DNA from: Sorghum bicolor
Taxonomy: Eukaryota; Streptophyta; Magnoliopsida; Poales; Poaceae
Direction: 5' to 3'
NCBI RefSeq assembly: GCF_000003195.3
Contig: NC_012877.2
Location: 11,821,106 to 11,885,105 of the forward strand
Length of the DNA stretch: 64,000 bases
Positions 23,092-33,826 of this stretch are shown here, piece by piece (positions within the stretch are counted from its first letter, which is position 1; each line of letters begins with the position of its first letter). Both the position numbers and the translations under genes were made by a program. Below the pieces are notes generated by a model. That model was given only the letters and a program-made list of their open reading frames with translations, did not search any database and was not told the DNA's origin.

Positions 23092-25968
23092 ATGTCTGAG
23101 CATCCGGAGATTGATGATTGTGTCACCATGGCACAATTCAATGAGATGAAACAAAGCATGGAGACGCTAACAAACAATGTTCAAGCACTCATGAACCGGT
23201 TGCAAATTCATCCTCATGATAATGCAAATGGCAGTCACCATGAAGATGAAGTTGAAGAAAGCGAAGGAGAAGCTGCTCGTCGTGCAAGGGAACGGCGTAG
23301 AGAGCGAGCTGCTGCCAATGCAAGAAGACCTCCTTTTCCACGACGTGATCATGGTGGTAGAGGTGCTGGTCATGGGCATGGGAGAGGTATTGGATTGGAA
23401 GAAAGTGAAACTGAGGAAGAGGATGAAGAAGAAGAGGATGAACAGCCCCATTATGATGATCGTCGCCACCGAAGAAATCGTAGGCGTAATCAGCACATTG
23501 AAGAGAGGTTTGGCAAGTTAAAATTCACCATGCCCCAGTTTGAAGGAGGATCTGATCCTGAAGCATATCTTACATGGGAGTTGAAGGTGGATAAAATTTT
23601 TTGTGTGCATAATTATTCTAAGAGAAAGAAGGTTGCCATGGCTGCTCTTGATTTCGATGGGTATGCTCTAATCTGGTGGGAGCAAATGTTGAATGAAAGA
23701 GAAGAAGCTGGTCAAGGTGATGTTCGTTCATGGGCTGAAATGAAGAGAGAATGGAGAGCAAGATTTGTCCCCAAACATTATCATCGTGATTTATTTGACA
23801 AGCTACAGAATCTGAAGCAAGGAAGCCTCAGTGTTGATGAGTATTATAAAGAGATGGAGAAGGCGATGATTAGAGCCAATGTAATTGAAGATGAAGAGCA
23901 AACAATTGCAAGATTTATGTCAGGGCTGCATCGGAATATTCAGCGCATTGTTGAATTTCAGCAATATCGTAATCTTGTTGAATTGGTGCATCAAGCTAGC
24001 AAAGCTGAGCGGCAATTGCAGCAGGATATGAAGTCCACTAGAGGAGTATCTTTCAGCACAAAGAGTGCAGCAAGTGGAAGTAAATTTGCACCGAAAGGAA
24101 GTGGAAGTAAAGGTACATTTTCTAGCTCAAACGGTGGTGCACGATCTAGCAACCTTGGTTCTTCTAGTAGCAAAGAGTTGGCTGCTCAAAATGAGAAATT
24201 CAAATCAGCAAACTCAGTGGGTTCTTCCAGCAAGAGTAGTGGAATTCAGTGCTTCAAGTGTGGTGGCCGTGGTCATGTTGCAAGAGATTGTCCAAACGCT
24301 AGAACCATCATTGTGAATGATCAAGGGGAGTATGAATCTGCTAGTGAGGAAGAACAAGAAGATAGTGGAAGTGAGAGTAATCTTGAGAAGGATATCTGTG
24401 AATTTGAATCTGGTGCTGCTCATGTTGTAACTCAGATTTTGAGTGTACAAATGAGCGATGCTGAAAATGGACAGCGGCACAATCTTTTTCAGACTAGAGC
24501 TAAAGTGCAAGATAAGGTTGTCAAAGTGATCATTGATGGTGGCAGTTGCCACAATCTTGCAAGCAAAGAAATGGTTGAAAAGCTTGGGTTGAAGCTGCTG
24601 AAACATCCCCATCCATATCATGTGCAATGGCTTAATAATTCCGGTTCTATTAAGATTGCACAAAGAGTGAAAGTTCCATTTAAGATTGATGAATATATTG
24701 ACACTGTAGAGTGTGATGTGGCGCCTATGACAGTGTGCCACATGCTGTTGGGAAGACCATGGCAATATGATCGATCGTCTCTACATTGTGGTAGAATCAA
24801 TCAATACACCATCAAGTGGAAGAACAAGGAGTTGATTCTTAAACCCATGACACCGCAGCAAATCCTAGCTGAGCACTTGCAAAAGAGCTCCAAAGTGAGG
24901 AATGAGAGTGCAAAAGAAGGAAAGAAAAATAATTTGAGTGCCCTCCACAAATCAGTGAGTGAGAGCCACAAGCCAAACATGAGAGATGACAGAAAAAGAG
25001 AGGGAGAGAACTTCGTGATGATAGCCACCAAATCTGAAATGAGAGATGTGAGGAAAAACCCAGATCAAGTACTATTTGTACTTATGTGCAAGGACACATT
25101 GCTTTCAGCTAATGACTTAACATCTGTCCCTAGTGTTGTTGCACGTGTTTTGCAGGACTATGACGATGTTTTTCCAAAGGAAACACCTGCTGGACTTCCT
25201 CCTTTGCGCGGTATTGAACATCAAATTGATCTCATCCCTGGAGCTGCACTTCCGAACCGTCTAGCGTACCGCACCAATCCGGAAGAAACCAAGGAGATTC
25301 AAAGGCAAGTACAAGAACTTTTAGATAAAGGATATGTGCGAGAAAGTTTAAGTGCTTGTGCTGTTCTTGTGATTTTGGTGCCAAAGAAAGATGGTTCTTG
25401 GAGGATGTGTGTAGATTGTAGAGCCATAAACAACATCACCATTCGTTATCGTCATCCTATTCCTAGGCTAGATGATATGCTTGATGAATTGAGTGGTTCT
25501 ATGATGTTTTCTAAAATTGATTTGAGAAGTGGTTACCATCAAATTAGAATGAAGATTGGAGATGAATGGAAAACTGCTTTTAAAACAAAGTTTGGGCTGT
25601 ATGAATGGTTAGTTATGCCTTTTGGTTTGACCAATGCCCCTAGTACGTTCATGAGATTGATGAACCATGTCTTGCGAGCATTCATTGGAAAGTTTGTTGT
25701 TGTTTACTTTGATGATATTCTAATTTACAGCAAGACATTGGAGGAACATGTTGATCATATTAAGCAAGTTTTGGATGTGCTAAGAAAAGAAAAATTATTT
25801 GCTAACCTTGAGAAGTGCACATTTTGTACAGATCAGGTTGTGTTTCTTGGTTTTGTTGTTTCAGGTTCAGGAATTCATGTTGATGAATCAAAGGATTGGC
25901 CAACTCCTGAAAATGTGAGTCAGGTGAGAAGTTTTCATGGACTTGCTGGTTTTTACAGGAGATTGTGA
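23092..25968 (+). pseudogene. Element B gag-protease-reverse transcriptase (first part of gag-pol)
   Basis: 958 codons from ATG 23092. Order: acidic/basic N-terminal region; capsid domain at about residues 145-310 (MPQFEGGSDPEAYLTW, WAEMKREWRARFVP); CCHC zinc knuckle CFKCGGRGHVARDC at about 387-400; aspartic protease with IIDGGSCHNLAS at about 480; reverse transcriptase from about 760 with PKKDGSWRMCVDCRAIN, PFGLTNAP and the catalytic YFDD at about 872-875. The frame ends early at TGA 25966-25968, within FYRR at the RT/RNase H border, because one base is missing there; the next frame continues without a gap. All catalytic residues seen are intact, so the defect looks recent relative to the family. 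Confidence 0.9.
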
Positions 25969-27104
25969 GAGATTTCAGCACCGTAGCTGCTCCGTTGAAT
26001 GAGTTAACAAAGAAAGGTGTTGCCTTCCAATGGGGTGAACCACAAGAGAGAGCATTCCAAGAATTGAAGAAGAGGCTATCCGAAGCCCCCTTGCTGGTGT
26101 TATCGGATTTCACTAAAACCTTTGAGGTTGAATGTGATGCAAGTGGGATCAGAATCGGTGGTGTCCTAATACAAAATGGACAGCCGGTTGCGTACTTCCG
26201 TGAGAAGTTAGGAGGTGCGCAACTGAACTACTCGGTGTATGACAAAGAATTGTATGCTTTGGTAAGAGCTCTTGAGACTTGGCAACATTATTTATGGCCA
26301 AAAGAATTTGTTATTCATTCAGATCATGAGGCTTTGAAATATTTAAAGGGGCAAGCAAAACTGAATCGTAGACATGCCAAATGGGTTGAATTCATTGAAA
26401 CTTTTCCATATGTTGTGAAATATAAGAAAGGTAAAGAAAACATTGTTGCTGATGCTTTGTCACGTAAAAATGTTTTGTTAAATCAACTAGATGTCAAGGT
26501 TCCAGGACTTGAAAGCATAAAAGAATTGAACCCTACTGATCATGAATTTTTAGAACCATTTGCAAACTGTACAACTGGAAAAGGGTGGGAAAAATATCAT
26601 ATACATGATGGATTTTTGTTTCGAGCTAACAAATTGTTTGTACCCCACTGCTCTGTTAGGCTTTTGTTGCTACAAGAAACACATGCAGGTGGATTGATGG
26701 GTCACTTTGGATGGAGAAAGACATATGAGATGCTAGCTGATCACTTCTACTGGCCAAAGATGAGAAGAGACGTCCAACGACTTGTGCAAAGATGCATCAC
26801 ATGTCACAAAGCTAAGTCAAAACTAAACCCTCATGGATTATATACTCCCTTGCATGTTCCTAGTACCCCTTGGGAAGATATTAGCATAGATTTTGTTTTG
26901 GGTTTACCTAGGACAAAGAGGGGAATGGATTCAATTTTAGTTGTTGTTGATCGGTTCTCTAAAATGGCACATTTTATACCTTGTCATAAAAGTGATGATG
27001 CTTCCCATGTAGCCTCTCTATTTTTCAGGGATATTGTGAGATTACACGGCGTGCCCAAAACAATTGTTTTAGACCGTGACACCAAGTTCTTGAGCTACTT
27101 TTAG
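25965..27104 (+). pseudogene. Element B RNase H and integrase (second part of gag-pol)
   Basis: Continues gag-pol after the frameshift. The RNase H domain has [23 protein letters not shown] and ADALSR, the expected acidic residues. The integrase has an H-H-C-C zinc region ([11 protein letters not shown] ... CITCHKAK) and the first two catalytic aspartates in [10 protein letters not shown] and IVLDRDTKF. It stops at TAG 27102-27104, where relatives have a Trp or similar residue after SYF. The third catalytic acid lies beyond the stop. Confidence 0.88.
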
Positions 27105-27110
27105 AAGACA

Positions 27111-27869
27111 TTGTGGGCAAAGCTTGGAACAAGGTTGCTGTTTTCCACCACTTGTCATCCTCAAACGGATGGACAAACTGAAGTTGTGAATAGAACACTT
27201 TCCATGCTGCTACGAGCCTTGATAAAGAAGAACCTGAAGGAGTGGGAAGAGTGTTTGCCACATGTGGAATTCGCTTACAACAGGGCAGTACATTCTACAA
27301 CTAATATGTGTCCTTTTGAAGTTGTGTATGGATTCAAACCCCTTGCTCCGATCGATTTGTGGCCTCTACCATTGCAGGAAAGGATTAACATGGAAGCATC
27401 CAAGCGTGCATCATATGTCAAGAAGATTCATGAGAAGACCAAAGAAGCAATCGAAAGCAGGTCCAAGTACTATGCTGATTGGGCAAACAAGCATCGCAAG
27501 AAGGTGATATTTGAGCCCGGAGATTTAGTGTGGGTACATTTTCGCAAAGACCGCTTTCCTGAGAAGTGTAAATCCAAGTTGATGCCACGGGGAGATGGTC
27601 CATTCAGAGTGCTGTCCAGGATCAATGATAATGCCTACAAGATTGAGCTTCGTGAAGATTATGGTGTTAGCACAACCTTCAATGTTGCTGACTTGACACC
27701 ATTCTTCGGATTAGAAGAATCAGAGTCGAGGTCGACTCCTTTTCAAGAGGGGGAGGATGATGAGAACATCCCAACCAAGCATGCTCCCTCTAACTCCACG
27801 CCAACCTCTACACCGACTACGCCGGCACCATCCACTACTACGGAAAATATTTTTACAGGCGGCGCTTAA
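27111..27869 (+). pseudogene. Element B integrase C-terminus, running into the 3' LTR
   Basis: In frame with the previous segment after the TAG. Contains [13 protein letters not shown] with the integrase catalytic Glu, the [19 protein letters not shown] helix, and the GPF/Y region ([17 protein letters not shown]). The polypurine tract and the first 75 bp of the 3' LTR are translated as well. The frame is then broken at 27833 by the CACTA transposon, and the last residues before 27869 are transposon-encoded. No classic chromodomain is seen; the clade uses a short CR motif at the end, which here is displaced to 38414-38807. Confidence 0.85.
27744..27757 (+). promoter_or_regulatory. Polypurine tract of element B
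   Basis: CAAGAGGGGGAGGA immediately before the 3' LTR start TGATGAG at 27758. It lies within the coding frame (…FQEGEDD), as is usual in the CRM clade. Confidence 0.85.
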
Positions 27870-28105
27870 GGCATCTTCACAGGCGGCCGAGCACACCGCC
27901 TGTACCAGGGGTCAGTACAAAATGGACCACAGTACAGGCGGTGCTGTGTGAGCCGCCTGTGAAAATATGGTTTTCACAGGCGGCGCACCTAGCCAGCCGC
28001 CTGTGTAAATGAACTTTTACACAAGCGGCTGACAATGTGAGCCGCCTGTATAAATGTAATTTACACAGGCGGCTCACACTACACCGCCTGTGTAAATAAT
28101 TTTAT
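27848..28105. repeat. CACTA subterminal repeats, 3' end of the element
   Basis: About ten short direct and inverted copies of ACAGGCGGC / GCCGCCTGT, many followed by GTAAAT or AAAATAT. In En/Spm such repeats bind the element-encoded TNPA-type protein. A TATATATATATATA/CACACACA run lies just inside (28105-28220). Confidence 0.88.
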
Positions 28106-28323
28106 ATATATATATATTTCAAATTTTAATTTTTCCCACCAAACACAGTGCTAAACACCATACATATGTATATATATATACACACACACACACTCACACA
28201 CACATCATACATATACACCACATATATATATTATAGAATTGTAAACATGAAATCAAACATCAACCATAAAATTACATATATACACGTCAATTAATGCATG
28301 TTATCCGCACAACCATATAGTGT

Positions 28324-31300
28324 TTACATGTCATTTCGCTTCAGATTTAGACCTGCTATGTCTGTCAGCACTCTAAATTTATCACTTGCTAAATCGCCCT
28401 CATGATCAAAATATGCACCGTCATTTGGAATTATTTCTCTCATTATAAAACCACACAAGTCTGCTACTATATCTTCCAGCGTCTTTCGTTGCTTTTTTGG
28501 CTGCAAACAAAGTTTAAAAGCATGATTGACACATGTTCAATATATAATTTTGCAACTTTAATGAGAAAACTTCATACATATATATTATTTACCATATTTT
28601 TGTCCCTGACGTAACGTCCCCGCTGTCTTATAAACTCACAGACATAGTACCCACAATAGACCGATCCAGGTGGTTGCTTGTGGCACTATATAATGAGCAA
28701 CGGATTATTCTAAATTTGCCATGCTTTATGTATTATTTATATGATGAAATGTGTTTGGACAACTTACCGGATAGTGGTGTTGTATCATCAATGGCACCCT
28801 AGGATCTGAGCGTGCGGCGTCGACTGGTCCCTTTTGTCTCTTATAAAACCGCCATGCCCTGTAGATATCGATTATAAATCACTAAAGTTATTTTGAAACT
28901 CTAGTTTATATAAGTACGCATGTGGTTTCATATGTTGGCTCACCTTTCTAATTGAACCAAGAATGGTTGATACTTCTCGGGAGGAACATGTAAAGAATCT
29001 AGGACAAGCACCTTCCCTTCGAAGGGATAAATATAAAAAACAATCCAATGGTCACTGCATGAATAAATGAGTGAGCGACACATGTATATTGTTTGCACGA
29101 TAATTATTTGAAGTACGTATATGAAGTCAAGCTTACCTAAAGTTGTAAGGTGCCAATATAAAATCCCTATACTTATACCTCAGCATTGATCTACCAAGAT
29201 AGAGGGCATAATTATCCTCGTATTTTCTTTGCAACTCTTTAATAGCTTCTGCAACTTCTTCTGGTGTTTTGTCTTTCTCTATCTTTGCTCTATCGTCCAT
29301 TGATAGTACAAATTTGTGCATATTTTCTTGTAACTTGATAGGGCTCAGATAACCGACCATCGATCCGGTAGATAATAATGACCTCTGCTCGTGATCTTGC
29401 AAACTACAGACAACATCTACATATTAGAGTTTCACACTACATATTAATAATAATTGTGTGTGCATGAGTGATACTTACAGACACCAGATTGTTATGAGTT
29501 GGACGTCAAGCCGCCTATAGTTCAATAACAAGTGCATGTCCTCAAAGGTAACAAATGCCTTGCTTTTTTCGTTACCAGTAGCAAACACATCTGCTGGTAT
29601 ATCAACTCTGATTGCATGGAGGCCAGCATGCACTGCTCTCATGTACCAGCCATGAAATCTTTTTATCGGCCATTGAATCTTATCAAGCATCGTCCATTGG
29701 AGCATAGGCCTTCCAGGCACATAGTCACTGGGGACATTGACATAATCATCAATCGTTGGCTTTCTGATATCCGTTAGGGTCAATGGTTGACTTGATGGCT
29801 GTTTGACATGTACATCGCCACTTGGGGCTTCCTTTGATGGGGGCATGGCTTCTATTGACTGGGCGGTGGCTTCCTTTTTCTGTGACGGTTCGAGCTCAAT
29901 AAGCCGTGCTGTCTGCTGCTTTCCAAGTCCTTTCAGAAAGAGAGTTGTGCCTGCTGCTTTCCCCTTTTTTGGCTCAAAGGGAGAAATCAATTTTGGAATT
30001 GGAAATTTCTTCACCTTCTTTGACGCCGGTGCTGCTGGGGGAGTTTGGTCATCTTCCTTCTGCTTTGGAGGTGGTGGGGGAGTTTGCTCATCCTCCTTCT
30101 CCTTTGGAGGTGGTGGGGGAGTTTGCTTATTCTCCTTGGATGGCGGAGTCTGCTGCTCAGGCATGTTCTCCTTGGCTGGCACCTCGGGCTCATTCTGCAA
30201 GAATGCCATCTCATGTATTGGGGAGGATGGTGGTGGCTCATAAATGTATGGGGATGCTGGAGCATGCATTGGTGATGGTGGTTGTTGATATGTTTCGGCC
30301 TCTTGGGATGGTTGAGGCACTATGCTTGGAGAGGGTGGCGCTGGTGGATCAATCAACCTTACGTACCGTCTCGGCCATTGTATGAAGTTATTGATTGCTT
30401 GTCCAAGCTTCTCTATACCCTCAGAGGTCGGGATGTCTATGAAGTCGTCTTCATATCCGGCCTCGACCGTCAACACTTCCACCCTACAGTATGCATCTTG
30501 CATGTCAACAGTATGGAATGTACGTCCTAGGATAGCATTACCGGTGGCCACTTGCTTAGTATGTTGATTCTTAAGGCCATAGGATATGACCAAGGAGCAA
30601 GGCCAAGGTCTATCAATATCATCAACTTGATAATGGTCCTTATTTGTTGTTGACGCTATACTGCTTGGAAAGGGCTTAGATTGTGAGGCCATCTCCTGAC
30701 GCTCCAAGGGTTGAGCTGGTACAAGCTACATATGCGAAGGAGCTTGTGAGGACATTTGTTGAGCAGACACTGCTCCAGCCAACCGCTTCATCACTTCAGG
30801 ATCAGGATTTGTAAAGAAGTCTTCCATCATATCCCTAAACTTTTTTGCAGCCTGCTGCTCAAAAAAATCTTTCATTTCCTCCTTATGTCGGTCTCTTTTC
30901 TTATACATGCCTTTCCACTCATCACCGAATCCTTCTTTCCAACTAATTCTGGAGGAGAATCCCCGTACACGTCCTGGATGCTCGGGGTTACCTAGAGCAT
31001 GGGTAAGGATGTCCCTCTCCCTCTGTGACTTGAAGGCACCTTTCTTTTCTAGGTTTGATGCTTCCAAAACCTTGTCGGCAACTTCTCTAATCTCATCGGG
31101 ACATGACATCTCATCGCTCTCAGTGTTTGCCTTCCGAGCACGAAGCCAATTCGCACTCCTTTCAGGCACTATATCGGTCAATGCCAAATGGCCCTCTCTC
31201 CTCTTTGCATCGTCTTCTGCCCTCCATTTAGGAATCTTGGTCTTATAACCACCAGTGCCAAGGTAGTGGTGATACTTGTTCCTCTTCGCGAGTTCAGAGG

Positions 31301-32084
31301 CGGCTTTGCTCTTAGCCTTCGCATCGTCTGATTCTCTCATCAAACGAAAACGTGCCCACTGAGCCTCTGTGATAGGGTACCACTTCGTCGGGTCCCGTCC
31401 CTTCTGCAACCACTTTTTGTTCATATCGTGCCTATAGCCCCGGAATGATATTGCCAACTGCTTCATGACATAACCCTTGGCCAATTCATCTGTACCATCG
31501 GGAAAAATAAATCGAGTGCACAAGCGATTCCAGCAAGTGGTCCTTTTCACTTGTGGCACCAAACTCCAATCACTCCAACTGATATCAAACTCCTCTTTTA
31601 CTAAATATCCAATTGCGGCCCTAAATTTGGGTAGCGCCTCTAGAGGTGCTAAGGGCTCTCCGCTCCGACTTAACTCTATAATCTGTGGAAATCTATTCCT
31701 TCCTCTGTCTCCTCGTGCTCGATCACTCTTTTTTGTTTTATTTCTTGGCTCAGAGGATGTCCCAGTCGTTTGAGGCGCCATGTCCTTCTGAACATCTTGT
31801 TCTTCTGCCTCCATTTCGGCAACAACTTGAGATAACACCTCTTGTCCATTCAATTGTTAGGTATATATATATACACATGTATTCTATTGTATAGACACTA
31901 CTACAATATATACCTCATCATCATCCGGATCAGCTTGAGGCTCGTATGTCGGGTCAGGTTCCAACTCTAGACGAGCCTTCTTAGCTCTGGGGGATTCACG
32001 TGGTGATACGCTCGGACTCCTATAAGTGTCGGATCCAGAGGTGTTGGATCCCGGTGTTTCTATCTCATTCGATGGAGTAGTCAT
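28324..32084 (-). pseudogene. CACTA second gene: Transposase_24 protein with C-terminal Ulp1-type cysteine protease
   Basis: Seven exons on the minus strand, all with GT-AG borders and matching phases: 32084-31914, about 31834-29479, 29403-29137, 29054-28944, 28858-28768, 28685-28593, 28500-28324. Exon 1 is acidic and Ser/Pro-rich. Exon 2 carries a Transposase_24 (Ptta/En/Spm) region (WNRLCTRFIFPDG, KWYPITEAQWARF), a conserved LQ/ILGRTFHTVDMQDAY region and proline/KEKEDEQTPPPPP repeats. The end is a C48/Ulp1 protease domain: His in SDHWIVFYIYP (exon 4), Asp in KVLVLDSLHVP (exon 4), Gln and Cys in [16 protein letters not shown] (exon 6). A single TAG at 30728-30726 lies in the middle of exon 2; otherwise the gene is intact. 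Such proteins accompany TNP2 in grass CACTA elements. The protease would cleave SUMO or a similar conjugate; its substrate here is unknown. Confidence 0.85.
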
Positions 32085-32095
32085 CTAAGTAAACA

Positions 32096-32905
32096 AATAA
32101 TTTATAACCCTAATTAATTAACTAACACTAATTTAATAATCAATAATTACTAACAAATAAATAACCCTAATTAATTAACTAACAAACCCTAATAATTAAT
32201 TAACAATCAATAATTAACAAATAAATAATTATCTAACAAATCCTAATAATTAATTAACAACCAATAATTAACAAATAAATAATTATCTAACAAACACTAA
32301 TAATTAATTAACAACCAATAATTAACAAATACATAATTAACTAACAAACCCTAATAATTAATTAACAATCAATAATTAACAAATAAATAATGAACTAACA
32401 AACCCTAATAATTAATTAACAACCAATAATTAACAATTAAATAATTTACAAAACAAACCCTAATAATTAATTAACAACTAATAATTAACAAATATATAAT
32501 TAATTAACAAACAAACCCTAATAATTAATTAACAACCAATAATTAACAATTAAATAATTTACAAAGCAAACCCTAATAATTAATTAACAACCAATAATTA
32601 ACAATTAAATAATTTACAAAACAAACCCTAATAATTAATTAACAACTAATAATTAATAAATATATAATTAATTAACAAACAAACCCTAATAATTAATTAA
32701 CAACCAATAATTAACAATTAAATAATTTACAAAGCAAACCCTAATAATTAATTAACAACCAATAATTAACAATTAAATAATTTACAAAACAAACCCTAAT
32801 AATTAATTAACAACTAATAATTAACAAATATATAATTAATTAACAAACAAACCCTAATAATTAATAAACAATCAATAATTAACAAATAAATAATTTACAA
32901 AAATT
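32096..32905. repeat. AT-rich minisatellite with telo-box motifs
   Basis: About fourteen tandem units of 55-62 bp with the core CCCTAATAATTAATTAACAA, CAATAATTAACAA and AATAATTTACAAAA. At least ten units contain AAACCCTAA, the plant telo-box. The array sits directly upstream (minus sense) of exon 1 of the Transposase_24/Ulp1 gene, so it is in its promoter or 5' leader. Confidence 0.88.
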
Positions 32906-32929
32906 AAAAAAAAAAGGCAGCAAGGGCGC

Positions 32930-33345
32930 CTGCCAGGCCCAACAGGGCCCAGCAAGCTGCCTCCCGCCGGCGTTGGGAGGGGCGGCGGCGCGCACGGCTG
33001 CCGCCGCCACACCTCGGCTTACCTCAACGGCGGCGCGGAGGTCGTCGGTGGCGGCGGCAGCCGTGCGCGGAGGTCGTCGGCGGCGCGAAGGTGTGGCGCG
33101 TGGCGGCGGCGTCAGCGGCGGCGGCGGCACGCGGACGTCCTCGGTGGCGGCGGCGCACGGGCTCTCCTCGGCGGCGCAGTGGCTCGCGGCGGGGGCGCGG
33201 AGGCAGGGCAGCAGCGTCGCGGGCGGGCTCCGGCGAGAGATGGCTGGCGCGGCGGTGGATTTCGGCAGCCTAACGGCGTCTTTCGTCAACCTCGCGCCAC
33301 CGGGAATTGAAAAATTTCGCGACCCGCGCTCTGGGTATAAATAGG
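32930..33345 (-). promoter_or_regulatory. CpG-rich block upstream of the second CACTA gene
   Basis: About 400 bp with dense GCGGCGGCG repeats, in sharp contrast to the AT-rich DNA on both sides. The open frames on both strands are Ala/Arg/Pro-rich consequences of the GCC repeat and show no domain. It may be a leader exon or CpG-rich promoter, or a captured host 5' end. Confidence 0.5.
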
Positions 33346-33452
33346 TTTGGATTTCTACAGGCGGACGTCTTTGAGAGCCGCCTGTACTAATAGATTAGTA
33401 CAGGCGGCTTACTTTGAGAGCCGCCTGTACTAATAGATTTGTACAGGCGGTT
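33336..33452 (-). promoter_or_regulatory. Internal subterminal-type repeat cluster with TATA-like site
   Basis: Two inverted pairs ACAGGCGG…CCGCCTGT (33356-33383 and 33401-33428) plus one further ACAGGCGG, identical in type to the repeats at the element ends. Next to them is TATTTATACCC on the minus strand (TATAAATA on the plus strand, 33336-33343). The 5' end of the element has repeats followed by TATAAATACCC (38062-38055). The order repeats, TATA-like, gene is therefore present for both genes. Confidence 0.6.
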
Positions 33453-33484
33453 TTCATTTCTATAAAATATATTTTTTCATTAAA

Positions 33485-33700
33485 ATTAATTAATTTACTT
33501 AGTGATTAATTATGTTGTTTCAAAAATTAAATAAACTGTAATAAATTGTGCAAATATTATAAAATACAAAAGGAGTGCTTTGTTAATTAATTTACTTAGT
33601 GATTAATGGTTTGTTAATTATGTTGTTTCAAAAATTAAATAAACTGTAATAAATTGTGCAAATATTATAAAATACAAAAGGAGTGCTTTGTTATAAAATA
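33485..33700. repeat. Tandem duplication of about 100 bp
   Basis: Two near-identical copies beginning TTAATTTACTTAGTGATTAA and ending AATACAAAAGGAGTGC, followed by a short third partial copy (33691-33720). AT-rich, between the two CACTA genes, no coding content. Confidence 0.8.
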
Positions 33701-33826
33701 CAAAAGGAGTGCAAATATTATAAAATAAATGGAAAATGTAAACATGTTGCTTAATAAGAAATAGTAGCATAAGGTACAAATGATAAGTGATACATGAGTT
33801 ACATGAGTAATGATAACTTATAGAAT

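Noticed and set aside
29803..30385. Long plus-strand frames opposite the Transposase_24/Ulp1 gene
   Set aside because: Antisense shadows of the proline-rich exon 2; the minus-strand gene has proper exon borders and domains.
32096..32905. Possible CRISPR-like array
   Set aside because: Units are contiguous tandem repeats without unique spacers, and the sequence is a plant nuclear genome.
32096..32905. Interstitial telomere remnant
   Set aside because: Only one AAACCCTAA per roughly 58-bp unit, never TTTAGGG in tandem, so it is a minisatellite with telo-boxes rather than telomeric DNA.
32879..33344. Open frames on both strands in the GCGGCGG block
   Set aside because: Ala/Arg/Pro-rich products of a trinucleotide-like repeat; better seen as a CpG-rich leader or promoter block.
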